Assembly (NCBI RefSeq): GCF_000280925.3 | Contig: NZ_CP012109.1 | Location: 5,538,501 to 5,602,500 of the forward strand | Length of the DNA: 64,000 nt | Source: Myxococcus hansupus | GTDB lineage: Bacteria > Myxococcota > Myxococcia > Myxococcales > Myxococcaceae | Direction: 5' to 3' | Shown: positions 21,539-30,636 of the stretch, in pieces | How the letters are laid out: the number at the start of each line of letters is the position of its first letter | How positions within the stretch are numbered: position 1 is the first letter of the stretch | Program-made: the position numbers and the translations under genes | Notes under the pieces: model-generated | Seen by the model: only the letters and a program-made list of their open reading frames with translations | Database searches by the model: none | Told to the model about the DNA's origin: nothing

Positions 21539-22756
21539 ATGAGTTCTCCCTCTTCGGACCCTCGCTCCCTGCTGGACGCGCTGCGCGCCGGCACCCCGCT
21601 GCCCGCCTTTCCCTCCGAGGCGGTGGCGTCCGCCCGCGCGCTCGTGGGCGACCTCCCCCAGGCGGCGCTCGCCAGCGTGGAGGTCCTGCCGGAGCCCCTG
21701 GCGCAGGCGGTGCTCGAGGCCGCGGTGGTGGAGGGCCACGCCCCCCTGGCGGAGGCGCTGTCGGCCTCCTCGGTGAAGCCCCTGGCCAAGGCCGCGAAGA
21801 AGGCCCTGTACCGGCTGCGCTCGCGCGGCATCACCGTGGCCGAGGCCCCCCGCCCCGCGCCCACCGAGCCAGCACGCGCCACCAGCGCCGCCCCTGAGCC
21901 CCTCAACGCGCTCGCCAGCGCCATCACCCACGAGGGTGAGCGGGCGCTCGTCATGGCCCGCCTGCTGCGCGGCGCCGGCGTGGAGGTGGTGCAGATGCAG
22001 TTGTCGGATGCGCGTGGCGTGGTCGCGCTCCAACTGGGGGACCGCAACCGCGCCACCTGGCGGAAGCTGGTGAAGGACGGGCTGGCCCATGGCGGCATCG
22101 TGGAGCTGCCCCAGGACGAGGCCGCCGCCCTGCTGGCCGAGGCCGCCGGCACCAACCTGCGCACCCACACGCCCTTCCCCGAGGGCCTGGACGTGGTGCT
22201 GCGCCACTTCGGCGTGCAGCCCCAGTTGGAGCCCACCGCCCTGCCAGCCCCCTCGCCCGAGCATGTCCGCCGTGCCCGGGAGGCGGACGTGCTTCATGAC
22301 ACGGTGGAGCTGGCGTCGTGGCTGCCGCCCGAGATGGACATGCGGCTGCTGGTGCAGAAGGTGGACGAGGTGGTGCACAGCCCCCTGTCGCTGAGCGACG
22401 TGCAACGGCAGGAGCAACTGCAAGCGGCGGTGCTGAGCGTGGCCCGAGCGTTCTTCACCCCCGAGGTGAGCCAGCGCTACGCGTTGCGGCTGTGGCGGAT
22501 GGCGGACTACTTCGAGCGCAGCGCCCGGCGTCGCGAGGCCAGCATCGCCCGGGCGGAAGCCCGCCTGCTATTCCACGGTCAGCAGGAGCCCTTCTCCCGC
22601 TTCGCCGAGCGGCTCTTCGAGAAGGTCCTGGCCCTGGTGGCCGCCGCCGGAGCCCGCGCGGGAGCGGCGCGGACTGGAGAGGGCACCGGCCCCGCGGAGG
22701 CCGCGCCCGCTCCCGTGGAGGAGCGGCGCAGCCCCGGCGGCCTCATCATCCCCTGA
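21539..22756 (+). CDS. Conserved hypothetical protein, helical
   Basis: I do not recognise this 405-residue protein. It is soluble, almost entirely alpha-helical and Ala/Leu/Glu-rich, with an N-terminal segment reminiscent of HEAT-like pairs (AVLEAAVVEGHAPLAEAL), a Pro/Ala linker near residues 100-125, and a middle domain with GVEVVQMQLSDARGVVALQL. The last 25 residues are low-complexity. The ATG is 79 bases after the membrane protein stop; the convergent SprT-like gene begins 28 bases after its own stop. No catalytic motif is visible. Confidence 0.7.
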   Translation: MSSPSSDPRSLLDALRAGTPLPAFPSEAVASARALVGDLPQAALASVEVLPEPLAQAVLEAAVVEGHAPLAEALSASSVKPLAKAAKKALYRLRSRGITVAEAPRPAPTEPARATSAAPEPLNALASAITHEGERALVMARLLRGAGVEVVQMQLSDARGVVALQLGDRNRATWRKLVKDGLAHGGIVELPQDEAAALLAEAAGTNLRTHTPFPEGLDVVLRHFGVQPQLEPTALPAPSPEHVRRAREADVLHDTVELASWLPPEMDMRLLVQKVDEVVHSPLSLSDVQRQEQLQAAVLSVARAFFTPEVSQRYALRLWRMADYFERSARRREASIARAEARLLFHGQQEPFSRFAERLFEKVLALVAAAGARAGAARTGEGTGPAEAAPAPVEERRSPGGLIIP

Positions 22757-22784
22757 ACCCTGGGGAAGCACGACGCACGGCCCC

Positions 22785-23624
22785 TCAGGCCGGCGTCACG
22801 CGGGCGCGGAGGAGCAGGTCCAGGTTCTCCCGCTCCCAGGCCAGCGCCCGAGCGTAGTCGTGGAACTGCTTCTCGTGCTCCATGAGCTCGGGCGGGTGGA
22901 TGCAGCGCCGCCCGTCCTCGCCCTTCCGCGTCCGGTACACGTCGTGGAGCATCTCGTGGAAGACAATCCACTCCACGAAGTAGCGGGGCACCACCGGCTG
23001 GTCCAACGCCGGGTGGATGCGGATGACCTTCGAGTCCGCCGAGTAGGAGCCCATCTTGATGCTCTTGCGAGGCCCCTTCACCCGCGGCGCCGGGCCGTAG
23101 GTGATGGCCGCTTCGATGCGGCCGTCGAAGTAGCGCTCGTTCAACCGCTGGAAGATGCGCTCCAGGTCGTGATGCTTGCCTTCCGGCGCCAGGCGGATGC
23201 GCTTGCGCATCTGCGCCGGCGACAGGCGCCGGATGTAGATGCGGTTGCGCTCGATGAACTTGTCCAGGAGGACACTGGCGTCCGGGTCGCCCTTGCGCAC
23301 GAAGCTGGCGAGCGCCTGGACCACGTCATCCGGAGCGACCAGGAACATGTGGTGCAGCCGCAGCCGCCACATGGCCCGCTGGCGTTGGAACGTCAGCATG
23401 GTGTGCGTGTTGTCGTGAATCTCCAACGCCACCTTCGCGCGCAGGCGCGTGCGCAGCCGGCGCTCGAGCACACGGCGCCAGACCTTCAGGAGCCTGTTGG
23501 GCTCGGGGACGATGGGAACCTGCCGGGCCACCCGGCCGGCCGTGTAACTCCGCTTCCTGATTACGTTTTTCTGACTCTTCGGGCGCGCCATAAGGGGTCC
23601 GGATTCTACGGACCCGTCTGACAT
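22785..23624 (-). CDS. SprT-like zinc metallopeptidase domain protein
   Basis: This 279-residue protein carries a SprT/Spartan-like core with the zincin motif HEMLH at residues 223-227 in EWIVFHEMLHDVYR, preceded by a RLNERYFDGRIEAAITYG block typical of SprT domains and followed by a third candidate ligand (His in HEKQFHDYA). About 140 basic N-terminal residues form an extension rich in Arg. Eukaryotic and archaeal relatives cut DNA-protein crosslinks; that role here is inference from the family. The first ATG (23624) is given; an alternative start MARPKSQKN at 23591 is equally possible because neither has a strong ribosome site. Confidence 0.8.
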   Translation of the reverse strand: MSDGSVESGPLMARPKSQKNVIRKRSYTAGRVARQVPIVPEPNRLLKVWRRVLERRLRTRLRAKVALEIHDNTHTMLTFQRQRAMWRLRLHHMFLVAPDDVVQALASFVRKGDPDASVLLDKFIERNRIYIRRLSPAQMRKRIRLAPEGKHHDLERIFQRLNERYFDGRIEAAITYGPAPRVKGPRKSIKMGSYSADSKVIRIHPALDQPVVPRYFVEWIVFHEMLHDVYRTRKGEDGRRCIHPPELMEHEKQFHDYARALAWERENLDLLLRARVTPA

Positions 23625-23747
23625 GTGTAAACGCGCTCGGGATGACGAAAACCCAGGAATTCCAACGACTTAAGGCCACTCAAGCCCACCAGGGCCCACT
23701 TGTCCGCCCCTGGGGGTGGATGCCGCATACCCGGCAACTACCCGATG

Positions 23748-26177
23748 TCACTGGCGTCGCTTCTTGCACGGAATCTGCAAGACGAGCGGCCCCTCGGCCG
23801 CCGGCTCTATGAGGTAGGGCTTTGTACCCTTCGGCTTCCGACGTCCCGGGCACTGGTAGCTCACCCGGATGGGGCCCACCGGCAGCGACACCAGGGTGTT
23901 GATGGGCAGGCGCGCGCCTCCCTCGCGGCGCAGCACCGTGCGCGCGGGAGCGTCGAACCGGACGTCCACCGACGAGGGCGCTGCCTCCGGCGCGGTGCCC
24001 AGGGCCGGCGGTGCTTCGTCGGTTTCCGGGCCCGTCTCGGTGGGCTCCGTGTCAGCGGACGTCGGCTCCACGACGGGCGCCGTCGTGGCCACGGGCTGCA
24101 CCGTCGGAGGCTTGGGCGCCGGGTCCTGCGGCTTGGGCCTTGGCCCCGTCACGGGCGCGGCCGGCGCGTCCAAGGCGCCCATCGACAAGTCCCGAGCCTG
24201 CACCGGAGACGCCACCTGCCCACCGTGCAGGAACCACCACAGCCCCGCGCCGAGCGCCAGCAGGCCCACGAACACCGCCAGCAGCAGCACCACCGGACGC
24301 TTGCGCCGAGACACCGTGGCCCGGGTGTCGGCGCCGTCCTCGGTGTCGTGCCCGGGGTAGCCCATGGTGGACTCGTCGTCGTCCGGATCCTCCCGAAGCG
24401 TGGGCCGCGGGTCCGTGTACTCCAGGGAGGACAGGCTCAGGTCGGTGTGCTGCGACGCCTCGTCATCGTCCCGCTGCCCGCCACGGACCGGCGCCGCGTG
24501 CCGGGGCGGAGGCCGTTGATTCACCGTCGCTGGCGTGAGCGAGACGGACTGGGAGACCTCCAGGTCCAACGACGAGGCCCTGCGCTGCGCCGCGAGCGGT
24601 GCAGACGGAGCAGCGTGCTCCGCGGTGGCCGGACGACGGGACACGGGCGCGGGCACCGCGGGGGCCGTGGGCTGACGCCGTGAGCGCATCGCCTCTGGCG
24701 GGGGCCGCAAACGCGACGGGGGCGGCTCCGCCTGGGGACCCGAGCGGCGCACCGGCACCGGCGGCGTCGCGGGCGGGCGGACCGGCACGTCCTTCACACG
24801 GCCCCGCTGGGGCACGGTGGATTCGCCGTCGCCGACGTCGAGCTCCTCGACCACCAGGGCCGCCATCTTGTAGCCCATCGGCGTGGTGCCGACGGCGGTG
24901 GACATCTCACCGTCCTCGTCGTCCTCGTCCTTGCGGCGCGCGGACAGCTCGCGCGGCCGGGCCATCAACGTCGCGGGTTCGGGCTCGTCGTTGGAGAACG
25001 GCGCCGGCATGGCGTCGCGGGACGCGCGGCGCGGCGCGGGCCGGGCCGTGAGGGCGGGCGTGAGCTGCGCGCTCGGGACTGGCGCCAGGTCGGACTCCGG
25101 CGAGGTGGAGGACAACGTGGGCGCGGTGGACTCCAGCACGGAGGGCCGCTTCGGCGGCTCCGCGTCCTGGGAGAGCCGGGCCCCCGGCAGGGGCACGGTG
25201 GCCTCGCGCCGCCCGGGCCCCTTCGCCTCGGGGATGTGGAGGATGGTGCGCTCCTCCTCGGCGCCGAGCAGCCGGCAGATGTAATCCGACACGTCCAGGC
25301 TCTGACGGATGACGCCGGAGCCGAGGAAGCCGTTGAGCGCGTCACTCACCTCGGACGCGCGCTGGTAGCGCTGGGAGCGGTCCTTGGTGAGGCAGCGCAT
25401 GACGATGCGCGAGAGCGCCTGCGGGTAGTCGTCCCGCATCAGGTGCGGAGGCGCCGGGTCCTCGTAGCGGATGGCGTAGAGGATGCCCTCCGTCGTCGGC
25501 TTGGCGAAGGGCTGCCGGCCGGTGGTGATTTCGTAGAGCATGGTGCCCAGCGCGAAGATGTCCGCGCGGTGGTCCAACCGCTCTTGCGACACCTGCTCCG
25601 GCGCCAGGTAGAGGAACTTGCCCTTGATGACGCCCGGCTTGCTGCGCTCCATGAACGCGCCGGCCTTGGCGATGCCGAAGTCGACGAGCTTGACGCGCCC
25701 GTCGTAGCCAATCATCACGTTCTGCGGGCTGACGTCGCGGTGGATCAACTCCAGCGGACGTCCATCCACACCACGGCTGTGGTGCGCGTAGTCCAGGCCC
25801 GCCGCCACCTGCGCGCAGATGCGAGCGGCGACGCCATAGGGCACCGTGGCACCGAACTTGGACTCCTCGGCCATGACGCGCCGCAGGTCCACGCCCTCCA
25901 CGTACTCCATGGCGATGAAGATGTTGTCGCCCTCCTTCCCCAGCTCGTGCACCTGCACGATGTTGGGGTGGTGGAGCTGCGCGGCGATGCGCGCCTCGTC
26001 CAGGAACATCTGGACGAACTCAGGCTCCTCCGACAGGTACGGGAGGATCCGCTTGAGGACGACCAGTTCAGGGTCCGGCGGTCGCTGGGACAGGAACAGC
26101 TCGGCCATGCCTCCCACGGCGAGCCGCTTGATCAGCAGGTATTTTCCGAACGGGGTGGCCGTCTGGGGCGAGCTCAC
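23748..26177 (-). CDS. Transmembrane Ser/Thr protein kinase (Pkn family)
   Basis: The 809-residue protein is a eukaryotic-like kinase with all catalytic residues: Gly-rich loop GGMAELFL, K42 in VLKRIL, E61, HRDVSPQN (146-153), DFGIAK (166-171) and APEQ. After the kinase core (to about 285) comes a roughly 350-residue Pro/Ser/Arg-rich linker, one transmembrane helix (VVLLLAVFVGLLALGAG), and a short external beta-domain ending in KKRRQ that recalls PEGA-like sensors. It therefore sits in the inner membrane with the kinase inside. Myxobacteria carry dozens of these kinases; substrates are unknown. It is monocistronic, and the lipoprotein gene upstream of it is closed by its own terminator. Confidence 0.93.
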   Translation of the reverse strand: MSSPQTATPFGKYLLIKRLAVGGMAELFLSQRPPDPELVVLKRILPYLSEEPEFVQMFLDEARIAAQLHHPNIVQVHELGKEGDNIFIAMEYVEGVDLRRVMAEESKFGATVPYGVAARICAQVAAGLDYAHHSRGVDGRPLELIHRDVSPQNVMIGYDGRVKLVDFGIAKAGAFMERSKPGVIKGKFLYLAPEQVSQERLDHRADIFALGTMLYEITTGRQPFAKPTTEGILYAIRYEDPAPPHLMRDDYPQALSRIVMRCLTKDRSQRYQRASEVSDALNGFLGSGVIRQSLDVSDYICRLLGAEEERTILHIPEAKGPGRREATVPLPGARLSQDAEPPKRPSVLESTAPTLSSTSPESDLAPVPSAQLTPALTARPAPRRASRDAMPAPFSNDEPEPATLMARPRELSARRKDEDDEDGEMSTAVGTTPMGYKMAALVVEELDVGDGESTVPQRGRVKDVPVRPPATPPVPVRRSGPQAEPPPSRLRPPPEAMRSRRQPTAPAVPAPVSRRPATAEHAAPSAPLAAQRRASSLDLEVSQSVSLTPATVNQRPPPRHAAPVRGGQRDDDEASQHTDLSLSSLEYTDPRPTLREDPDDDESTMGYPGHDTEDGADTRATVSRRKRPVVLLLAVFVGLLALGAGLWWFLHGGQVASPVQARDLSMGALDAPAAPVTGPRPKPQDPAPKPPTVQPVATTAPVVEPTSADTEPTETGPETDEAPPALGTAPEAAPSSVDVRFDAPARTVLRREGGARLPINTLVSLPVGPIRVSYQCPGRRKPKGTKPYLIEPAAEGPLVLQIPCKKRRQ

Positions 26178-26305
26178 GAAAGAAAGGCCGTCTGTCTGAA
26201 GGTGAATAGGCTGGACTTTTCCGGAGCTTACTCACAATCACCAGCTCAGGGGAGCCAGGGACCCGCTTCGGTGGGTTCCGGACACCCACCCCACCTCCCG
26301 GGCCC

Positions 26306-26345
26306 AAAAAGAAGCCGCCCCTCCCCGGGTGGGCGAGGGGCGGCT
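26306..26345 (-). terminator. Rho-independent terminator of the minus-strand lipoprotein gene
   Basis: On the minus strand a perfect 11-bp stem (AGCCGCCCCTC, 26335-26345, with its complement at 26313-26323) is followed by TCTTTTT. It lies 38 bases after the stop of the gene at 26384 and separates it from the downstream kinase gene. Confidence 0.9.
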
Positions 26346-26383
26346 GAAGCCTGCACCGAGGGCGAATGCCCCCGGGTCAATCG

Positions 26384-27460
26384 TTACTCAACGACGGGCG
26401 GCTCCGGAACCGTGACCTCGGCGGGGAGGTCGTTGCAGCCCTCGGGGAAGAGCGCCGTGGTCCAGGTGTTGTTCGCCTCGGGGATCACACCCGCGTCGTT
26501 GAAGCAGCTAAAGGTGCTGGTGCCGCCGTCCACGCAGGGCGCGTGCGTATAGGTGTCCCACACGCCGCGGATACCATCCGGGAAGGTGACGGAGCCGCCA
26601 TCGTTCACGATGACGCGGTAGTCGCAACGCGGCGTCCCGCCGTCCTGCGTCGTGCCGAAGGTGGTGTTGTTGTTCACCAGCACGCCACCGGAGACCTCGA
26701 AGCCGTAGTGAATGTCGTCCCCCTCGATGGCGGACAGGCGCTTCAGCGCGGTGGGGTTGGCGTCGGTCAGCGTCAGCGGGCCCTGGATGTGGACGCGCGC
26801 GCCCAGGTACTCCTGGTTGGGCCGGCCGGAGCCGCCATCCGAGTTGCCGAAGCCGTTGGTGATGCTGACCTCGACGTCGTTCGGCGCCGTCATCGTGTTC
26901 GTCTTCGTGATGGTCATCGGCGTGGCTTCGCCGGTGCCGCGGAAGTCGAAGTTGTTCTTCAGGACCTTGCGGTAGCCCTCGCGGTCCGTGAAGCGGCTGT
27001 TGTTCTGCACGTAGCCCTGGATGGTGAGGACGTCACCACGCACCGGGACGTACGTGTTGGGCGGATCCGTCCGGAACTTCTGGACGAAGATGCCGTCCTG
27101 CGGGTTGTTCGGATCCGCGACCCAGAAGTCGGCGGACACGCCCTGGGCGTTCGTGGAGACGCGCGCCACGGTGGTGACGACCACGCCCTCCAGGATGATC
27201 TGCGGACGGTCCTCCAGGAGGCGCGCCTCGCGGATGGTCACCGTCTGGACACCACCGTCACCCGGATTGGTGCCCGCGTCGCCCGTGCCCGCATCGCCCG
27301 TGCCCGCGTCACCCGTGCCGGAGTCCGGGGTGCAGGTTCCAACACAGCCAGCGTCCGGAACAGGATCCGGACCGTCATCGCGGCCAGAACAGCCCGCCAT
27401 GGAAGCCATCGTCGCCGCGGTGACCAGCGCCGCCGCGCCCAGCGTCTTGCGCAGTTGCAT
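26384..27460 (-). CDS. Lipoprotein with OB-fold-like domain and GTGDA repeats
   Basis: This 358-residue protein has a lipoprotein signal with lipobox MAGC near residue 23, then an Asp/Gly/Thr repeat linker (GTGDA repeated three times, residues ~49-63), then a beta-rich domain. The segment starting VTIREARLLEDRPQIILEGV with YVPVRGDVLTIQGYV resembles the OB-fold-like domain found in myxobacterial secreted proteins and nucleases. Several Cys pairs near the C-terminus (CDYR, APC, FSCF, GCND) could form disulfides. It is likely tethered to the outer membrane; no enzyme residues are obvious. The ATG has GGAG ten bases upstream, and a strong terminator follows the gene. Confidence 0.75.
   Translation of the reverse strand: MQLRKTLGAAALVTAATMASMAGCSGRDDGPDPVPDAGCVGTCTPDSGTGDAGTGDAGTGDAGTNPGDGGVQTVTIREARLLEDRPQIILEGVVVTTVARVSTNAQGVSADFWVADPNNPQDGIFVQKFRTDPPNTYVPVRGDVLTIQGYVQNNSRFTDREGYRKVLKNNFDFRGTGEATPMTITKTNTMTAPNDVEVSITNGFGNSDGGSGRPNQEYLGARVHIQGPLTLTDANPTALKRLSAIEGDDIHYGFEVSGGVLVNNNTTFGTTQDGGTPRCDYRVIVNDGGSVTFPDGIRGVWDTYTHAPCVDGGTSTFSCFNDAGVIPEANNTWTTALFPEGCNDLPAEVTVPEPPVVE
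27271..27315. repeat. Three tandem 15-bp units in the lipoprotein linker
   Basis: Three copies of TGCCCGCRTCRCCCG (27271-27285, 27286-27300, 27301-27315) encode the repeated GTGDA linker on the minus strand. Copies differ only at two positions. The unit is a multiple of three, so copy-number change would keep frame. Confidence 0.85.
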
Positions 27461-27826
27461 TTTCGAGATTCTCCATTCGATCCGGCGCCGCGGTTGCTGA
27501 GAACCGCCGCCTGTCGGCCAGGGGTTGGGGCCTTATACCGGTGCCTCGCGGGGGGCGGCAAGGAAGCCACCTTGTCCAAGGTGTCAGACAGGTGAAATCG
27601 AAACCGCGGGCATTGCACAGATGAACGTTCCCACGCCTGTGAAGGTCCCCTCGAAATCCATTTAGCCGAGGTATCCAGGACAGTGCGTCATGCACGGAGT
27701 GCGACTGTTCAGCGGCGACGACAAACACGCTCGGTGTGACAGTTGGACGAACCACGCACGCGCGCTCCGCGCGAATCCATGTCGACCGCGCACCTTCCCC
27801 ATACCGCCAGTCGCTACACTGGGGGC
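27461..27826. other. Divergent intergenic region
   Basis: The 366 bases lie between a minus-strand lipoprotein and a plus-strand GDPD gene and should hold both promoters. I see no stable hairpin with a T tract, no tRNA and no convincing small gene. Plus-strand frames open from 27743 could extend the GDPD protein by up to 28 unconserved residues. Confidence 0.4.
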
Positions 27827-28648
27827 ATGGCTTCCCCGACCCTTCCCTTTCTCCAGGGCCTGCGGCCCACGTTGCACATCGCCCATCGCGGGGGCGCGGC
27901 GCTGGCGCCGGAGAACACGTTGCCCGCGTTCCGTCAGGCGGTGGCGCGGTACCGCACGGACATGCTGGAGCTCGACCTCCACCTCACGCGGGATGGAGAG
28001 CTCGTCGTCGCGCACGACGCCACGCTGGAGCGCTGCACGGACGGCACCGGCGCGCTCGCGGACCTCACCCTGGCCGAACTCCAGCGCCTGGACGCGGGCT
28101 TCCAGTTCACGCCGGATGAAGGCCGCACCTTCCCGTTCCGGGGCCAGGACGTGCGCATCCCCACCTTCCGCGAGCTGCTGCGCGCGTTCCCCGAGCTGCG
28201 GCTCAACGTGGAGATCAAGCCGGACGTGCCGGGCATCGAGGACGTCTTCGCCCAACTCCTTCAAGAGGAAGGCGCGTTGGAGCGCATCTGCATGGGCAGC
28301 GAACAAGACGCCATCGCGGAGCGGCTGGTCGCGCGGCTTCCGTCCGCCTGCCACTTCTATCCTCGCGACGCGCTGGCGGCCTTCGTCATTGGCCTGCGCA
28401 GCGGAAACCCGCCGCCGGAGGACGCGCGCTACACCGTGCTCGACATGCCGCTGTACTTCGGAGACATCCGGCTGGTGGACGCGGAGTTCCTGCGGGCGTG
28501 CGCGGCCCGAGGCAAGTGGGTCAACGTCTGGACCGTGGATGACCCCGGGGAGATGCGGCAGCTTCTGGCGGAGGGGGTCGGCGGCATCATGACCGACCGG
28601 CCGGACGTCCTGAGGCAGATCATGGACGCCCCCCCGAAGCCGGGATAA
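27827..28648 (+). CDS. Glycerophosphodiester phosphodiesterase
   Basis: GDPD hydrolyses glycerophosphodiesters to glycerol-3-phosphate and an alcohol. The 273-residue product has the catalytic blocks: HRGGAALAPENT near the start (catalytic His/Arg and Glu), ELDLHLTRDGELVVAHD (metal ligands and second catalytic His), VEIKP, VNVWTVDD and GVGGIMTDRPDVL. No signal peptide is visible, so it is cytoplasmic. The ATG at 27827 begins right before the conserved barrel; in-frame ATGs at 27743 and 27779 would add Pro/Arg-rich residues and cannot be excluded. The deoxynucleoside kinase gene starts 11 bases after its stop, so the two are probably cotranscribed. Confidence 0.92.
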   Translation: MASPTLPFLQGLRPTLHIAHRGGAALAPENTLPAFRQAVARYRTDMLELDLHLTRDGELVVAHDATLERCTDGTGALADLTLAELQRLDAGFQFTPDEGRTFPFRGQDVRIPTFRELLRAFPELRLNVEIKPDVPGIEDVFAQLLQEEGALERICMGSEQDAIAERLVARLPSACHFYPRDALAAFVIGLRSGNPPPEDARYTVLDMPLYFGDIRLVDAEFLRACAARGKWVNVWTVDDPGEMRQLLAEGVGGIMTDRPDVLRQIMDAPPKPG

Positions 28649-28659
28649 GCCCCGGATTC

Positions 28660-29397
28660 ATGCCTCGCACCCCCGCTCGCACGCGCTCGAAGCCCGCCCC
28701 GGCCGCTCCCGCTCCGGAAGCGGCTCCCAAGGCCCCTTCGCGTCCCCGCAACACGCTGCGCGTCAAGGTGCCCAAGGCGCGCCGCTTCGTGGCGCTGGCG
28801 GGCAACATCGGGGCGGGCAAGACGACGGCGGCGAAGATGATCAGCCAGGCCTTCGGGTACGAGCTGTTCGACGAGCCCGTCATCGACAACCGCTTCCTGC
28901 GTGACTACTACGCGGACATGTCGCGCTGGTCCTTCACGCTCCAGCTCGAGTTCCTCATCCGGCGCGTCGAGCACCACGAGCTCATCCACACGTACCGCCG
29001 AAGCTGCGTGCAGGACCGCACGCTGTACGAGGACCCGGAAATCTTCGCCAAGTACCTCCACGGCCTGGGGCACCTGACGAACGCGGAGCTGGACCTGTAC
29101 TACGAATACTTCCAGCGCCTGTCGCGCCACATCATCCGGCCCGACAAGGTCATCTGCTTCGAGGTGGGCAGCGTGGACGTGCTGCTCCAGCGCATCCGCA
29201 CCCGGGGCCGCGAGGAGGAGAAGGGCATCCGCCACCAGTTCCTCCGGGGCCTCAATGGCTACTACGCCAGCTTCCCCCTGGTGCTTCAGGAGAAGTACGG
29301 CGTGGACTGCCTCGTCATGGACGTGTCCAAGCAGGACATCCGGCGGGGCCGGGGGCGCGAGGAGTTCCTCGACAGCGTCTCCACCTTCCTGGCCTGA
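28660..29397 (+). CDS. Deoxynucleoside kinase (dAK/dGK family)
   Basis: This 245-residue protein phosphorylates deoxynucleosides for salvage (family knowledge). It has the P-loop GNIGAGKTT near residues 48-56, followed by EPVIDNRFLRDYYADM and the QLEFLIRR block, the VQDRTLYEDPEIF block with the DR(S/T) catalytic pair, and an Arg-rich LID (IRTRGREEEKG). The first 35-40 residues are an Ala/Pro/Lys extension not seen in typical 200-residue family members. It follows GDPD by 11 bases. Base specificity cannot be read from sequence. Confidence 0.9.
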   Translation: MPRTPARTRSKPAPAAPAPEAAPKAPSRPRNTLRVKVPKARRFVALAGNIGAGKTTAAKMISQAFGYELFDEPVIDNRFLRDYYADMSRWSFTLQLEFLIRRVEHHELIHTYRRSCVQDRTLYEDPEIFAKYLHGLGHLTNAELDLYYEYFQRLSRHIIRPDKVICFEVGSVDVLLQRIRTRGREEEKGIRHQFLRGLNGYYASFPLVLQEKYGVDCLVMDVSKQDIRRGRGREEFLDSVSTFLA

Positions 29398-29542
29398 GCA
29401 CCCGGCGGGCCGAGTGCCAGCGCGCCCTTTCCTTGCGGTACGACGGGACACGGGCCGGTGCGCCGCGTTAGAGCATGACGCATCGAACGGATGACTCGGC
29501 GCGGCGACACCCCGCGCCCTGTCCGACAACCCGAGGTGCGCG

Positions 29543-30061
29543 ATGAACGACCTGGCCCCGAAGAGCCCCAAGGACACGGAGGTGGTGATGACCCAGCTCA
29601 TCCTCCCTCCGGACGCCAACAACCTGAACGCCGCGTTCGGTGGCAAGGTGATGCAGTGGATCGACATCTGCGGGGCCGTGGCCGCGCAGCGCCACTGCCG
29701 TCAGGTGGTCGTCACCGCCTCCATGGACGACCTGCACTTCCACGCCCCCATCAAGGTGGGCTGGGTGGCGCTGCTGCACAGCCGCGTCCTGGCCGCCTTC
29801 CGCACCTCCATGGAGGTGGGCGTCACGGTGCACGCGGAGAACCCGCTCACCGGTGAGCGGCACCTCACCACCAGCGCGCTGCTGACCTTCGTGGCCATCG
29901 ACAAGGAGGGCCAGCGCGTGCAGGTGCCGCCGCTCATCCTGGAGACGGACGCGGACCGCGCCGCGCTGAAGGAGGCCGAGGCACGCAGGGCCCAGCGGCT
30001 CGCGCGCCAGAAGCAGAACCAGAGCTGGCTGCAGGTGATGACGCCCATCGCGGGCGCCTGA
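29543..30061 (+). CDS. Acyl-CoA thioesterase, hotdog fold (YciA/BFIT-like)
   Basis: This 172-residue protein is a cytosolic acyl-CoA hydrolase. The hotdog helix block reads NNLNAAFGGKVMQWIDICGA, matching the YciA family in which an N and a D of this helix are catalytic. VTASMDDLHFHAPIKVGW and VGVTVHAENPLTGERHLTT complete the sheet. A charged C-terminal helix (REAEARRAQRLARQKQ-like) follows. The ATG is preceded by GAGGTG seven to eight bases upstream. It stands alone, convergent with the Fe-S gene. Confidence 0.9.
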   Translation: MNDLAPKSPKDTEVVMTQLILPPDANNLNAAFGGKVMQWIDICGAVAAQRHCRQVVVTASMDDLHFHAPIKVGWVALLHSRVLAAFRTSMEVGVTVHAENPLTGERHLTTSALLTFVAIDKEGQRVQVPPLILETDADRAALKEAEARRAQRLARQKQNQSWLQVMTPIAGA

Positions 30062-30091
30062 AGTCCGCGCGCCGGCGCCACGAACGCACGA

Positions 30092-30124
30092 AGGCCGGGC
30101 GAGGCAGATGCCCCGTCCCGGCCT
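30092..30124. terminator. Stem-loop between convergent genes, possible weak terminator
   Basis: An 8-bp perfect stem (AGGCCGGG at 30092-30099, CCCGGCCT at 30117-30124) sits in the 104-base gap between convergent stop codons. It lacks a true T tract on either strand, so terminator function is only suggested by position. Confidence 0.35.
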
Positions 30125-30165
30125 CGGCGCCCGAAACATCCGGGCGTGAACTCACGCCGTGCGGC

Positions 30166-30561
30166 TCAGGTCGTGAACGACGTGCCGCAGCCGCAGGAGG
30201 ACTTCGCGTTCGGGTTGTTGAACTTGAAGCCCGAGCCGGTGATGGCGGAGACGTAGTCAATCTCCGTGCCGCCCAGGTACTGGCTGCTCATCGGGTCGGA
30301 GGCGATCTTCACGCCGTCCTGCTCCCACGTGAGGTCACCGGCCTTGGACTCCTTGACCAGGTTCAAGTCGTAGCCCAGGCCGCTGCAGCCGGCGGGCACG
30401 ACGCGGATGGAGAAGAAGTAGTCCTCGAAGCCCTGGGCCTTGATGACGCTCTTCACCTGCGCGATGGCGGCGTCCGTCAGGCGCACGGCCACCGGAGTGG
30501 CCTGGGGAGCCGGCGAGGCGGCGGGGGCGGCGGAAGTCGTGGGGGTGCTGTCCATGTCCAT
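30166..30561 (-). CDS. A-type iron-sulfur carrier protein (ErpA/IscA family)
   Basis: A-type carriers hold an Fe-S cluster and pass it to target enzymes. The 131-residue product has the three invariant cysteines: C59 in AGCSGLGYDL, and C123 and C125 in SSCGCGTSF. The first 22 residues are a Pro/Ala/Thr extension. The ATG at 30561 follows AGAGGAGAC, a good ribosome site. It is divergent from the rhodanese-MoeB gene across 75 bases, so Fe-S and sulfur-transfer genes share this locus. Confidence 0.94.
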   Translation of the reverse strand: MDMDSTPTTSAAPAASPAPQATPVAVRLTDAAIAQVKSVIKAQGFEDYFFSIRVVPAGCSGLGYDLNLVKESKAGDLTWEQDGVKIASDPMSSQYLGGTEIDYVSAITGSGFKFNNPNAKSSCGCGTSFTT

Positions 30562-30636
30562 GTCTCCTCTGAGGGACTTATAACGCCCGGGCCCGGAAAA
30601 TCCATCGGCCCAGCCCCTGGGTTATATGCACCGGAC

